In this document: in pieces, positions 7,707 to 16,236 of the stretch
Numbering within the stretch: position 1 is the stretch's first letter
How the letters are laid out: each line of letters opens with the position of its first letter
Assembly: GCF_030824435.1 (NCBI RefSeq)
Contig: NZ_JAVBXS010000013.1
Span: forward strand, 62,001 to 126,000
DNA from: Rheinheimera sp.
GTDB taxonomy: Bacteria; Pseudomonadota; Gammaproteobacteria; Enterobacterales; Alteromonadaceae
Direction: 5' to 3'
Length of the DNA stretch: 64,000 nt
The notes under the pieces: generated by a model
Told to the model about the DNA's origin: nothing
What the model saw: only the letters and a program-made list of their open reading frames with translations
Databases searched by the model: none
Position numbers and translations under genes: made by a program

Positions 7707-8612
7707 TTATCCTTTTAGCAAATGTTGCTTAAAAAAGCTGATGGTGCGCTGCCATGCCAGGGTTGCAGCTGCTTTATCGTATCTGGGTGTGGTGTCATTG
7801 TGAAAACCATGCTCCACCCCTTCATACATAAAACTCTGCGCCGTTACGCCAGCTGCCTTAAGCGCCTCGTCATAAGCTTTGGCGCCTATATTAATCCGCT
7901 CGTCATTGCCGGCATAATGAATAAGCAATGGCGCCTTAATCAAAGGTACTTTGGCAAGATCGGCCTGCCTGCCGTAAAAAGGCACTGCAGCTGCTAAATC
8001 CGGTACTTCGGTTGCCAGCATATTGGCAATACCGCCACCATAACAAAAACCCACCACCCCGACTTTGCCGTTGCCCTGTGGCAGGGTTTTCAGCATTTTT
8101 GCAGCTTCAACAAAATCGGCGGCTGTTTTTACCGGATCCAGATTTTTAAATAACTCCCGTGCTTTATCTTCATCACCCGGATAACCACCCTGGGTAAAAA
8201 GTGCATCAGGCGCAAATACAATAAAGTTCTCCAGCGCCAGACGACGCGCCACGTCTTCAATATGCGGATTTAAACCGCGGTTTTCATGCACCATCAGCAC
8301 TGTTGGCAATGTCACTTCTGCCTTCCTTGCAGTGTCGGCAGGTTGCACCAGATAACCACGGATCTTGCCGTTGCCGTTAGGGGATGCGATTTCCAGATAT
8401 TCAGCTTTGAGTCTGCTATCACTGGCTTTAATTTGTTCGGCCTTTGCAAACTGCGGGCTTAATGCCTGCAGCACACTGAGAGCTGTTACACCGGCAACGG
8501 TATATTTGGCGACCTGAGTTAAAAAATCGCGGCGACTGATATCTCCATGCACGTATTGATCAAAAAGTTTCAGCGTTTGTGGGTGAAAATCCTTCGAAGT
8601 CTTCAGTGTCAT
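7707..8612 (-). CDS. Dienelactone-hydrolase-family protein with Tat signal
   Basis: 301 residues. After about 24 residues comes a twin-arginine export signal (SRRDFLTQVAKYTVAG... ending QFAKA), so the enzyme is probably sent folded to the periplasm. The mature part is an alpha/beta hydrolase of the DLH family: LPTVLMVHENRGLNPHIEDVARR, then the nucleophile elbow GFCYGGG with Cys190, the Asp in YAGNDERI and the His in GVEHGFHND. Classical enzymes open dienelactones; many Tat-exported relatives are carboxymethylenebutenolidase-like proteins with unknown substrate. AGGAG lies 8 nt before the ATG at 8612. It stands alone, convergent with the LysR gene. Confidence 0.88.
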   Translation of the reverse strand: MTLKTSKDFHPQTLKLFDQYVHGDISRRDFLTQVAKYTVAGVTALSVLQALSPQFAKAEQIKASDSRLKAEYLEIASPNGNGKIRGYLVQPADTARKAEVTLPTVLMVHENRGLNPHIEDVARRLALENFIVFAPDALFTQGGYPGDEDKARELFKNLDPVKTAADFVEAAKMLKTLPQGNGKVGVVGFCYGGGIANMLATEVPDLAAAVPFYGRQADLAKVPLIKAPLLIHYAGNDERINIGAKAYDEALKAAGVTAQSFMYEGVEHGFHNDTTPRYDKAAATLAWQRTISFFKQHLLKG

Positions 8613-8910
8613 CAGACAGTCTCCTGTTGTGATAAGTCCGGTGCGACCAGCGCACTACAAAGTGCAACAAGGGGGCGACCACAAAACAACCCTTTGGCTC
8701 AGCCTATCTAACGCGCTTTTTTGCCTGGCAGCAATATAAAAACCGGCAAAAACCACAACAGCGTCGACAAAAGCTCTGCAAGGCTATTGGACGCTTTTGC
8801 CAGGCCCCCTTGCGAGACTGACATTTTCACCTTGTTCGCTAACGCACAGAATCTGGTCTGCACTGAGTGCACATTAAAGTCCCTACATCAGGTTCACAAG
8901 GAGATACAAA
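8613..8910. other. Intergenic region, 298 bp
   Basis: Divergent control region between the hydrolase and the BON lipoprotein. A 67-codon plus-strand frame (8721-8924) has no family resemblance and no ribosome site, and I do not call it. No clear operator or RNA was seen. Confidence 0.5.
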
Positions 8911-9276
8911 ATGACAAGGTTTAACACAATACAACACCACAGGCCCCATTCGAAGGTGCAGCTTTTGCTGGCCGGTCTGGCTATGGTGTTCAGCCTGAAC
9001 GCCTGTGGTCAACCTCAGGAACGGGTCGATACCGAACGCCAGCCAACAGTGTTACCAGCTGAAGAGTCGGATTTAGATGTGACCACTAAGGTGATTAATG
9101 CATTAAGCCGTGATGATGTACTGATGATATTTGATATTCAGGTCAAAACGGTCAAAGGTGATGTTTCACTGACCGGAGCCGTAGATACTCAGGTACAAAT
9201 TGACAGGGCATTACAACTGGCACGAAATATCAGTGGTGTTGTCAGTGTGCATGACAAATTAACACTAAAACCATGA
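8911..9276 (+). CDS. BON-domain lipoprotein
   Basis: 121 residues. A signal peptide ends in the lipobox SLNAC with the lipidated Cys32. One BON domain follows (residues about 52-121): DLDVTTKVINALSRDDVL, VKTVKGDVSLTGAV and ALQLARNISGVVSVHDKLTLK, the usual alternation of helix and GxVxLxGxV strand. BON proteins (OsmY-like) sit in the periplasm or on membranes and help envelope stress tolerance; the ligand is generally unclear. AAGGAG lies 8 nt before the ATG. A strong hairpin terminator follows at 9301-9330. Confidence 0.88.
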   Translation: MTRFNTIQHHRPHSKVQLLLAGLAMVFSLNACGQPQERVDTERQPTVLPAEESDLDVTTKVINALSRDDVLMIFDIQVKTVKGDVSLTGAVDTQVQIDRALQLARNISGVVSVHDKLTLKP

Positions 9277-9300
9277 TTTATTAGCTGTATTGCCATAAAC

Positions 9301-9330
9301 AAAAGCTCAGTGTGAGCACTGAGCTTTTTT
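9301..9330. terminator. Bidirectional intrinsic terminator
   Basis: AAAAGCTCAGTG / CACTGAGCTTTTTT arms around TGAG, with six T on the plus side and four on the minus side. It serves the BON gene and the convergent glycine-zipper gene ending at 9347. Confidence 0.88.
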
Positions 9331-9346
9331 CTGTGAACGGCGTGAT

Positions 9347-9826
9347 TTACAGCTGATACAGCTGCTGGCCCTGAATACTCACCCTGTCGCCAATTTGTAA
9401 ATTACCTATATCCTGGTAATCAAAATGACGGATCTGTCCGTTTTGTAATTGCACCGTCACCCGGTACAGCTGGTTGCCGCCCTGATTGCGTTTTTGGATT
9501 TCATTACCCGCTAAAGCCCCGCCAATCAGACCAGCGCCTGTGGCAACTTTACGTCCTGAACCACTGCCAAACTGATTGCCGACCACACCCCCTATCACAG
9601 CACCAATCAGCGCTCCAGAGCCTAAACCCTGTGTGCCTGAGTCCACCAGCTGAATACTTCGGACAAAACCCAGCTGATCTTGCTGTTGTTGCTGCCGTAT
9701 TGAGGTTTGTGGTGTATACCCCTGTTGACTGCTGCAACCCGTCAGGGGTGTCAGCGTCAATACCACACAAAGACAAAGTACAAGGGGAGCAGCACCTGAC
9801 TGCGGGTGAAAGCATGAAAGTTTCAT
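9347..9826 (-). CDS. Glycine-zipper (17-kDa antigen type) lipoprotein
   Basis: 159 residues. A lipoprotein signal ends TPLTGC (Cys31). A Gln-rich linker follows, then a glycine-zipper 2TM domain (GSGALIGAVIGGVVGNQ ... GAGLIGGALAGNEIQK, residues about 68-110), and a C-terminal small beta module (YRVTVQLQNGQIRHFDYQ, IGDRVSIQGQQLYQL). This is the SlyB/Rickettsia 17-kDa surface antigen type, an outer-membrane lipoprotein with an envelope-stabilising role. It is a single gene, convergent with the BON lipoprotein over a shared terminator. Confidence 0.88.
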   Translation of the reverse strand: MKLSCFHPQSGAAPLVLCLCVVLTLTPLTGCSSQQGYTPQTSIRQQQQQDQLGFVRSIQLVDSGTQGLGSGALIGAVIGGVVGNQFGSGSGRKVATGAGLIGGALAGNEIQKRNQGGNQLYRVTVQLQNGQIRHFDYQDIGNLQIGDRVSIQGQQLYQL

Positions 9827-9911
9827 GATCTTGATCCAAACAGTGAATGAGATCCCGATCCTGGCTGTTGTGCTGCCGCAATTCTGTTCGTCGCCCCACT
9901 TAGCTGCTACT

Positions 9912-11717
9912 TTATCGCTTCGGATGACGTGGTAGCTGCAGATGCAACCCCATCAGCAACAACGCGGTAGCAAGCCCTAAAGCGGCAAATAAAGTCCACA
10001 TCAACATAGGCTGTTGTTGCTCTATGGCAAATAGCTGATAAGCCCAGCCTGACAACAAACCGGCAAATAAATAGCCCAATGCCATAGCAACAAAATAATA
10101 CCCCATATACATGGCGGTCTGATGGCCGGGCGCTATAGCAGCAACATATTCCTGACTTTTTGGCGACGCCAGCATTTCACCCAATGAAAACAACAACACA
10201 GCCCCTGCCATGGCAAAACCACCCACCACCAGCAGCCCACTTAAGCCAAAACAAAACAGACCTGCACTTAACACCAGCGTACCGCCCACCAAAATAGGTA
10301 AAGCCGGCAACCGCTGAATAAGGGCGCTGATAACAATTTGCATAAGCACTATGGCGGCAAAACCAAGATTGACAATATATTCAGGATTAATTTGGCGGAA
10401 CTGACTTTGCCACTGACTGGCAAGGGTGGCAGCTGTGGTTTGTTCTGCGGCCAACGCCTGTAAACCAAGTTGAAGTTCAGCCAGAGGAACCCTGAGTTTA
10501 TGATGGTACAACTGCTGGCTTACCTGCTGCAGACTTTGGCTGCCTTCACTAAAACCAGCAGCAAGTTCCGGCAATAACAGCTGGAGTTGCGGCAGATTAA
10601 CCACGGCCAGATAATCCAGCCAGGACGGTGCAAAAGTTGCCACGCTCTGCACCAGATCACTGGTATCAACAAAATCGCGGATAAACAGCGGCACCGTAAT
10701 AAAAAGTTGGTTGTAGATGGTCCAAAAGCCGGTCAGGATCAATAAATAACAGACAAAAGCTTTGTTACCTGTTTGTAGCTGTTGCAAATACCAACGGCTG
10801 GGCTTGATATTGGCCGCCCCTAACAACAGACTCCAGCACAGATTCAGCGTGATCCAAAATGCACAAATCGCCAGGGCTTGCCAGAACGTCATTGTGGTTA
10901 AAGGGCTGCACATCAACAGCAATAACAAAGGCAATACCAACAGCGCTAACCTGCCATTACCAAGCACCAGCCGCACTTCCTGCAGTAACGGTAAGGCATT
11001 GGTTTTATTTGCTTTTTCCGCCGTCGTCAGCGATGGTTCTTTGTACCAAAAAAGCGCTGGAATAAAATTCAAGCTGATCCAAAACGCTGACATAATAAAA
11101 ACCCAATCCCAGCTGATGGCCCGCACATAACCGGCTACCAAAGGCCCGATAAAACCACCAATATTCACCATGGTATAAAAAATACCAAAACCCAGGCCAC
11201 GGTTACTGTCGTCAGTGCAGCGCCCGACCGTGCCCACCACCACGGGTTTAAAGCAGGCAGCGCCCAGGGCCACCAGCACAAAAACGGCAAAAAATGACCA
11301 AAAACCTGACACTTGCCCCAATAAATAATAACCAGGGGCCATCAGCATAAAAGACAATAAAAACATCCGTCTGTAACCGTATCTATCGGCCATGGCGCCG
11401 GTCAGCACCGGCAATAAATACAATAAAAACGGGATCATGCCCTGCACAAAACCCCTTTGTTGTTCGCTAAATCCAAGGCCCCCCTGACTCAGCGGGCTGG
11501 TGAGATACAAAGACGACAAGGAAAAAAAACCATACCAGGCCAGCCGTTCAAAAATTTCCATACTATTGGCCACATAAAAAGCGACCGGAAAAGGGCTGCG
11601 TTTGGTTTTTTTATTTGTTTGAGCGTCTGAGGTTAAAGCTGCAGTCTGGTCGTTTTGCGCTGTTGCCGTCAGCTGTGCTGACGACCGCGGCTGTGTGCCG
11701 GAAGAGGTGGTATTCAT
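9912..11717 (-). CDS. POT/PTR-type peptide transporter
   Basis: 601 residues from the ATG at 11717, whose ATGA overlaps the stop of the preceding gene. After a hydrophilic tail (about 40 residues) comes the POT-family helix 1 motif (EIFERLAWYGFFSLSSLYL, a version of ExxERFxYYG), the loop GAMADRYGYRRMFLLSF, and FKPVVVGTVGRCTDDSNRGLGFGIFYTMVNIGGFIGP typical of the family. There are about 12-14 membrane segments, with a large loop around residues 410-450. POT carriers import di- and tripeptides with protons. As last gene of an operon with an Xaa-Pro peptidase and hydroxyproline enzymes, it probably imports proline/hydroxyproline peptides. The peptide specificity is inferred. Confidence 0.85.
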   Translation of the reverse strand: MNTTSSGTQPRSSAQLTATAQNDQTAALTSDAQTNKKTKRSPFPVAFYVANSMEIFERLAWYGFFSLSSLYLTSPLSQGGLGFSEQQRGFVQGMIPFLLYLLPVLTGAMADRYGYRRMFLLSFMLMAPGYYLLGQVSGFWSFFAVFVLVALGAACFKPVVVGTVGRCTDDSNRGLGFGIFYTMVNIGGFIGPLVAGYVRAISWDWVFIMSAFWISLNFIPALFWYKEPSLTTAEKANKTNALPLLQEVRLVLGNGRLALLVLPLLLLLMCSPLTTMTFWQALAICAFWITLNLCWSLLLGAANIKPSRWYLQQLQTGNKAFVCYLLILTGFWTIYNQLFITVPLFIRDFVDTSDLVQSVATFAPSWLDYLAVVNLPQLQLLLPELAAGFSEGSQSLQQVSQQLYHHKLRVPLAELQLGLQALAAEQTTAATLASQWQSQFRQINPEYIVNLGFAAIVLMQIVISALIQRLPALPILVGGTLVLSAGLFCFGLSGLLVVGGFAMAGAVLLFSLGEMLASPKSQEYVAAIAPGHQTAMYMGYYFVAMALGYLFAGLLSGWAYQLFAIEQQQPMLMWTLFAALGLATALLLMGLHLQLPRHPKR

Positions 11718-12793
11718 GCTGTGGTGTGCCCCGGCTCTGGTTGAACAACGACCTTTGGCGCTAACTCCTGCAACATCAGCGCTTGTTGATAACGCTCCAG
11801 CACTAAGGCGGCACATAATAAATCGCTGAGTGCCGTACCCACAGATTTAAACAATGTGATGTCGTTGTAACTCTGGCGTGCCGGCGGTAAAGCTGTTGCA
11901 GCTGCCTGCTCTGTTAAACAGGCCGCAGTTATGGTTGCATGGCCTTCACGGCATAAAGTCGCTAAATCTGCTTGTATATCCGTCGCTTTAAAACAACCTT
12001 CAGCGATTGGCAATAGCAACTCGCCGGCTTCTTTTAACACATTGTTTTTGTCATCGACAAAAACCCGCGCTTTTTGTACCAGCGCGCTGTCACATTCCCT
12101 TTTATCCACATTGTGATTGCCCAACAAATCAACATGGCTGCCGGGTTTGATTCGCGCGCCAAACAACAAGGGCTCGGCTGAGCCTGTTGCAGAAACAATG
12201 ATGTCACTATTGCTTTGTGCCTGCGCTAAATCCTCTACCACAACAATGCCAAGTTTTGGATATAAAGGCAGTAACTCAGACATGGCTTGTTGTTGTAATT
12301 GTTGTGCTTTTTGTAGGCTTCGTCCCCACAATAAAATCCGGCGTAAAGGCCGCACCGACAGATGCGCCCGCAGTAGCGGCATGGCTAAATTACCGGTGCC
12401 AAGCAATAACAAAGTGTGGCTGTCGCTGCGTGCCAGATGAAAAGCTGCCAGCGCCGACACTGCCGCAGTGCGGGCACAGGTCACACTGACGCCATCAATA
12501 AAAGCCAGTGGCGCCCCGCTTTTTCTGGCAAATAACATCAGCTGCGAATGTAAAACCGGCAAATTATGCTGGCCGTTATCCGGCAAATAGGTAAAAGCTT
12601 TAACGCTGATATAACGGTCATTCCAGGCCGGTAACAGCGCAAAAGCGTCGTGATTGCCGGTTTTGTCCGGCGACAAAGCATATAACTGGCGTGGCGGCGC
12701 TGAAAAATCGCCGGCAAAACCCTGGTTTAAGGCATTGATCAAAGACGGATAATCCAGATGGGCCGCAACATCGGCAGCAGAAAGCGTCAGCAT
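11714..12793 (-). CDS. Ornithine cyclodeaminase family; probable delta1-pyrroline-2-carboxylate reductase
   Basis: 359 residues of the ornithine cyclodeaminase/mu-crystallin family. Visible are the substrate region (ISVKAFTYLPDNGQHNLPVLHSQLMLF), GAPLAFIDGVSVTCARTAAVSALAA, and the NAD(P)-binding LLLLGTGNLAMPLLRAHLSV, with RILLWGRS after it. Members include ornithine cyclodeaminase, alanine dehydrogenase and pyrroline-2-carboxylate reductase. Its place directly after trans-3-hydroxyproline dehydratase, whose product is delta1-pyrroline-2-carboxylate, makes reduction to L-proline the best guess. GGGAG lies 7 nt before ATG 12793, four bases after the stop of the peptidase gene; the next gene overlaps by ATGA. 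Confidence 0.85.
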   Translation of the reverse strand: MLTLSAADVAAHLDYPSLINALNQGFAGDFSAPPRQLYALSPDKTGNHDAFALLPAWNDRYISVKAFTYLPDNGQHNLPVLHSQLMLFARKSGAPLAFIDGVSVTCARTAAVSALAAFHLARSDSHTLLLLGTGNLAMPLLRAHLSVRPLRRILLWGRSLQKAQQLQQQAMSELLPLYPKLGIVVVEDLAQAQSNSDIIVSATGSAEPLLFGARIKPGSHVDLLGNHNVDKRECDSALVQKARVFVDDKNNVLKEAGELLLPIAEGCFKATDIQADLATLCREGHATITAACLTEQAAATALPPARQSYNDITLFKSVGTALSDLLCAALVLERYQQALMLQELAPKVVVQPEPGHTTA

Positions 12794-12797
12794 GGTG

Positions 12798-14006
12798 TTA
12801 CTCCCGAAGGGCCAGTTCAAATTGTTTGGGGGCTTTGGTTAAAATGCGGCAGCCTGCTTTGGTCACCAGCACATCATCTTCAATACGCACACCACCAAAA
12901 TCAGCAATATAAATACCGGGTTCAATAGTGATGACGGCGTTTTCTGGTAACAGCTGCCGGCACAAAGGCCCGAGAAATGGTTGTTCGTGCAATTGCAAAC
13001 CCACGCCATGGCCAAGGCCAGGCCCGGCGTCTTTGGCAAAAGGTGACGCGGCCAGTATGTCGGCTGCAATATTGTTGAGTGCTGCGCCACTGGTGCCGGC
13101 ACGCACTGCTTCCAGCGCCGCTTGTTGTGCCTCCAGCACCACCTGATACATTTGTTGTTGCAGCGGACTTGCTTTGCCACAGACAAAACTGCGGGTCATA
13201 TCAGAGCGGTAACCATTGACCACAGCGCCAAAATCCAGCACCACTAAATCGCCTTTTTTCAGCCGTTTATCTGTAGGCAAGGCATGAGGCAAAGCAGAAC
13301 GCTCGGCAAAACCCAAAATAGTGGCAAAAGAAAAGTCCTCTGCGCCGGCTTTTTTCAACTGATATTCAAGCTCAGTGGCAAATTCACGTTCACTGACCCC
13401 AACCTGCAACATGGGTAAAGCGCGGGCTAAAGCTAAATCGGCAATCGCAGCTGCTTGTTCAATTTGTGCTACTTCCCAGTCATCTTTCACCATACGCTGC
13501 GCCGCCAGATGCGGTGGACAAGGACTGAATTCAATCAGGCCGTTGTCATCACAAATAGCACGCCACAACAACACACTGATATCACTGTCTTCAAACCAGA
13601 CCCGGCGTGCTTTAAAGGCAGCCAGTTGCAAAGCGATGGCCTGGCCCAGGCTCTGGCGGTCGCGGTCACGGCAGAAAAAAGTTGCTTTGGGGCAAACCGA
13701 TTTGCTTTCCTGCTCTGCCTGGGCAATAAAACGATAATCGGTAATAAGCACAACCTGTTCCGGCGTCACCACCGCCATCAAGGCTTCACCGCTGTAATTA
13801 AATAAATAACGTAAGTTCACCGGCGAAAATATTAATGCAGCGTCCTGACCTGCCTGTAACATCTGGTAGCGGAACTGACTTAAACGGCCGGTAAAATCCG
13901 CTGCTGGCGGCGCCATCTTCAATGCTGCAGTCAAAGTTGCCCCTGCCGCTGCAACAGTATTGGTTGGAATTTCTGTCTGTAATTTCATTGGGATAGGTGT
14001 ATTCAT
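12798..14006 (-). CDS. M24-family Xaa-Pro peptidase
   Basis: 402 residues. The N-terminal creatinase-like domain (residues about 40-170) precedes a pita-bread catalytic domain carrying the metal ligands in order: VVLDFGAVVNGYRSDMTRSF (two Asp), GLGHGVGLQLHE (His), VITIEPGIY (Glu) and GGVRIEDDVLVT (Glu). It is therefore an intact aminopeptidase P / prolidase type enzyme with two metal ions, cutting bonds before proline. The first about 35 residues are alanine-rich with no clear export signal, so it is probably cytoplasmic. Its ATGA overlaps the stop of the dehydratase gene. In this operon it would release proline or hydroxyproline from imported peptides. Confidence 0.9.
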   Translation of the reverse strand: MNTPIPMKLQTEIPTNTVAAAGATLTAALKMAPPAADFTGRLSQFRYQMLQAGQDAALIFSPVNLRYLFNYSGEALMAVVTPEQVVLITDYRFIAQAEQESKSVCPKATFFCRDRDRQSLGQAIALQLAAFKARRVWFEDSDISVLLWRAICDDNGLIEFSPCPPHLAAQRMVKDDWEVAQIEQAAAIADLALARALPMLQVGVSEREFATELEYQLKKAGAEDFSFATILGFAERSALPHALPTDKRLKKGDLVVLDFGAVVNGYRSDMTRSFVCGKASPLQQQMYQVVLEAQQAALEAVRAGTSGAALNNIAADILAASPFAKDAGPGLGHGVGLQLHEQPFLGPLCRQLLPENAVITIEPGIYIADFGGVRIEDDVLVTKAGCRILTKAPKQFELALRE

Positions 14007-15103
14007 CGGAATATAAAACCTTCTGCAAGCGGATCTTCAGGATCTATAAAAAACTGATGTTGCCCTGTGACATGGGCTGTGCCGGCAACTTGAGGGATCA
14101 CCGCATCATAAGGGCCGTAGCTGGTTTGGGTTTTGACCGACACCTCAAATTCAGAGCCGACAATACTTTCAATACGGATTTTTTCACCTGGTGCTAACCT
14201 GCCTTGCTGCTGCAATAAAGCCACCAGGCCGGACACACCACTGCCGGTTGGGCTGCGGTCAAGTTCACCATTGGCAAAAATACAAACATTACGTTGATAC
14301 ACCCCCGGTTTTTGCGCCGGCCCGGTAAAAATCACGCCGTATAAAAAGCTTAAATCTTCGCTAAATGGGTGTTGCACTGACACTTTATCCGCCAGCAGCT
14401 GCTGTTTAATCAATGCGCCATAACGGATAATTTGCCGGTGATTGGCCATCGACAAGTCAAGGTCGATAGCTTGTGCGTCCACATAAGCATAAAAAGCGCC
14501 ACCATAAGCCAGCTGATAAGGCACCCGGCCTATGCCTGCGACATCAATATACTGACTGGTGCCAGCCACAAAAGAAGGCACGTTTTCAAACCAGCAACGA
14601 TGAACTTGTATCGGGTTTTGCTGAGCAGCTGAGCCTATAGCCTGATCTGCATGATCTGTTGGATTGCCAGTGGCAATTTCAGCAAAAAGCCGGATTTGAC
14701 CACAAGGCGCGTCCAGCAGAAATTCAGTCACCGGATAAGTAACAGGCACCACCCCCGCTTCCACCGCGGTTTTGGCAAGGGCAATCATGGCGTGGCCACA
14801 CATGGTGCTGTAGCCTTCGTTATGAATAAACAACACCCCAAAAGCACTGTTGGCACGCTCTGGCGGCACAATAATGCAACCATACATATCGGCATGGCCA
14901 CGGGGTTCAAACATTAACGCTGTTCTTAAATGGTCAAAACGCTGCTGACAATCGCGGCGCTGCTCCAGCACTGTAAGACCCCGAAGCTTTGGAAAACCAC
15001 CGGTGATAATACGTAAAGGTTCGCCCCCGGTATGACAATCCAGACTGCTGATTTGCAGCCAGTGGGGTGGCGCCTGCCAGAAAGAAAATGCATTTTTTGC
15101 CAA
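14003..15103 (-). CDS. trans-3-hydroxy-L-proline dehydratase (proline racemase family)
   Basis: Proline racemase superfamily protein, 366 residues. It has LDCHTGGEPLRIITGG near the N-terminus. The first catalytic position is Cys102 in TMCGHAMIALA; the second is Thr286 in LDRSPTGSGV. Racemases and 4-hydroxyproline epimerases carry Cys at both places, while trans-3-hydroxyproline dehydratases have Thr at the second, so dehydration to delta1-pyrroline-2-carboxylate is predicted. I chose a TTG start at 15103, which has AGGA 8 nt upstream. A longer frame starts with TTG at 15157, inside the palindrome at 15145-15160. First gene of a four-gene operon with the peptidase, reductase and peptide transporter. 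Confidence 0.87.
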   Translation of the reverse strand: MAKNAFSFWQAPPHWLQISSLDCHTGGEPLRIITGGFPKLRGLTVLEQRRDCQQRFDHLRTALMFEPRGHADMYGCIIVPPERANSAFGVLFIHNEGYSTMCGHAMIALAKTAVEAGVVPVTYPVTEFLLDAPCGQIRLFAEIATGNPTDHADQAIGSAAQQNPIQVHRCWFENVPSFVAGTSQYIDVAGIGRVPYQLAYGGAFYAYVDAQAIDLDLSMANHRQIIRYGALIKQQLLADKVSVQHPFSEDLSFLYGVIFTGPAQKPGVYQRNVCIFANGELDRSPTGSGVSGLVALLQQQGRLAPGEKIRIESIVGSEFEVSVKTQTSYGPYDAVIPQVAGTAHVTGQHQFFIDPEDPLAEGFIFR

Positions 15104-15144
15104 AGTGAAATCCTGATCAAAAGTCGATTTAAAGTTGATTGAGA

Positions 15145-15160
15145 ATATTGTATACAATAT
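15145..15160. promoter_or_regulatory. Perfect 16-bp palindrome, likely operator
   Basis: ATATTGTATACAATAT lies in the divergent gap, 42 bp upstream of the dehydratase start and 125 bp upstream of the collagenase-like gene. TTGTATACAA cores are typical targets of GntR-family (FCD-type) regulators of amino- and organic-acid catabolism. No GntR gene is present in the window, so the regulator would be encoded elsewhere. Confidence 0.6.
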
Positions 15161-15285
15161 ATTTGAATTGAAAGGAACTGCTCAAGTTAAAAAATCAACA
15201 AGCTGCGCTGATAACTTTGCTTGTGAAACTTTGTGCTGCTCTGCCCGCTGTATTGACAACAGCTTGTTTATCATCAGGAGAATTT

Positions 15286-16236
15286 ATGTTTGTGTTCAAT
15301 AAGATGCAGCGGGCCTTTGCTGCTGTGTTGGTGTTATCTGCGCCCCCTCTTTATGCCGAAGGGCTGATTGCCGCTGAAGCTAAAGCTCAAGATAAAGTGA
15401 AAGTGCAGACCGACGCTGCCGCCGGGGTTTTGACTCAGGTGCATCAGTGCAGCCCATCATTACAGTTGCGCTCAGTTGCATTAAACAAACAGCAGCAGTC
15501 GCAAAACTGTCTCGATTTAGCCAAAGTTGAGCAGCGTTTTATGTGGTTATTTGAAAACCCCAAACCTGTGCTGCATGACGGCAATATGATGCTCAGGGCC
15601 AATATTTATCAGTCAAAACAACAATATGTTGAGCTTGCCAGCCAGCATTTTTTGATGCCAACCGACAATGGTGGTATGTATCTGGAAGGTTTGCCACATC
15701 TTAAAGGCAATCAGGCTGAGTTTGTCGCTTATCAGCGCGACAACGGCGAAGTGTGGAATCTGGGGCATGAATATGTGCATTATCTGGATGGTCGTTTTAA
15801 TTTAGCCGGTGATTTTTGCGCCAACTTACATGACTCGCACGCTGCGCCAGAAAATTGCCCGCGCCCTGCACCTTTAAGCCCTTATCTGGTGTGGTGGACA
15901 GAAGGCATGGCCGAATATGTCGCCCATGGGGACGACAACGAAGCGGCCATCAAAGTGGCCAAAGAAAAAACCTTTCCACTGAGTGCCTTGTTTCATACCG
16001 GTTATGAAAAAAATACCGGCAGCGACCGTGTGTATCGTTGGGGTTACCTGGCGGTGCGTTATATGTTTGAAAAACATCCGGATAAACTCAGGCAAATGTT
16101 GGTTTTTACCCGCAGTGGCGATTATCCGCGCTATCAGGCCTTAGTGAACGGCTGGGGCAACTCGATGGACGACGACTTTTCGTTATGGTTGACGACATTG
16201 CCGGCTCCGGCAGCACAAACAACCAAAGCTGAATAA
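15286..16236 (+). CDS. Secreted M9 collagenase-like metalloprotease, single domain
   Basis: 316 residues from ATG 15286 (CAGGAG 5 nt upstream), with a signal peptide ending PPLYA. The catalytic zinc site of M9 microbial collagenases is evident: HEYVHYLDGRF (His161, Glu162, His165) and the downstream third-ligand segment WWTEGMAEYV (Glu206). It also shares NMMLRANIYQSKQQY and YRWGYLAVRYMFEKHP with the peptidase domain of Vibrio-type collagenases. Those enzymes normally carry an N-terminal activator domain and C-terminal PKD/PPC domains; this protein has neither, so it is a bare peptidase domain. It is divergent from the hydroxyproline operon, which supports a role in degrading collagen or gelatin outside the cell. 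Activity on triple-helical collagen is uncertain. Confidence 0.85.
   Translation: MFVFNKMQRAFAAVLVLSAPPLYAEGLIAAEAKAQDKVKVQTDAAAGVLTQVHQCSPSLQLRSVALNKQQQSQNCLDLAKVEQRFMWLFENPKPVLHDGNMMLRANIYQSKQQYVELASQHFLMPTDNGGMYLEGLPHLKGNQAEFVAYQRDNGEVWNLGHEYVHYLDGRFNLAGDFCANLHDSHAAPENCPRPAPLSPYLVWWTEGMAEYVAHGDDNEAAIKVAKEKTFPLSALFHTGYEKNTGSDRVYRWGYLAVRYMFEKHPDKLRQMLVFTRSGDYPRYQALVNGWGNSMDDDFSLWLTTLPAPAAQTTKAE

Noticed and set aside
8721..8924. 67-codon frame before the BON gene
   Set aside because: No ribosome site, no recognisable sequence, and it overlaps the BON start.
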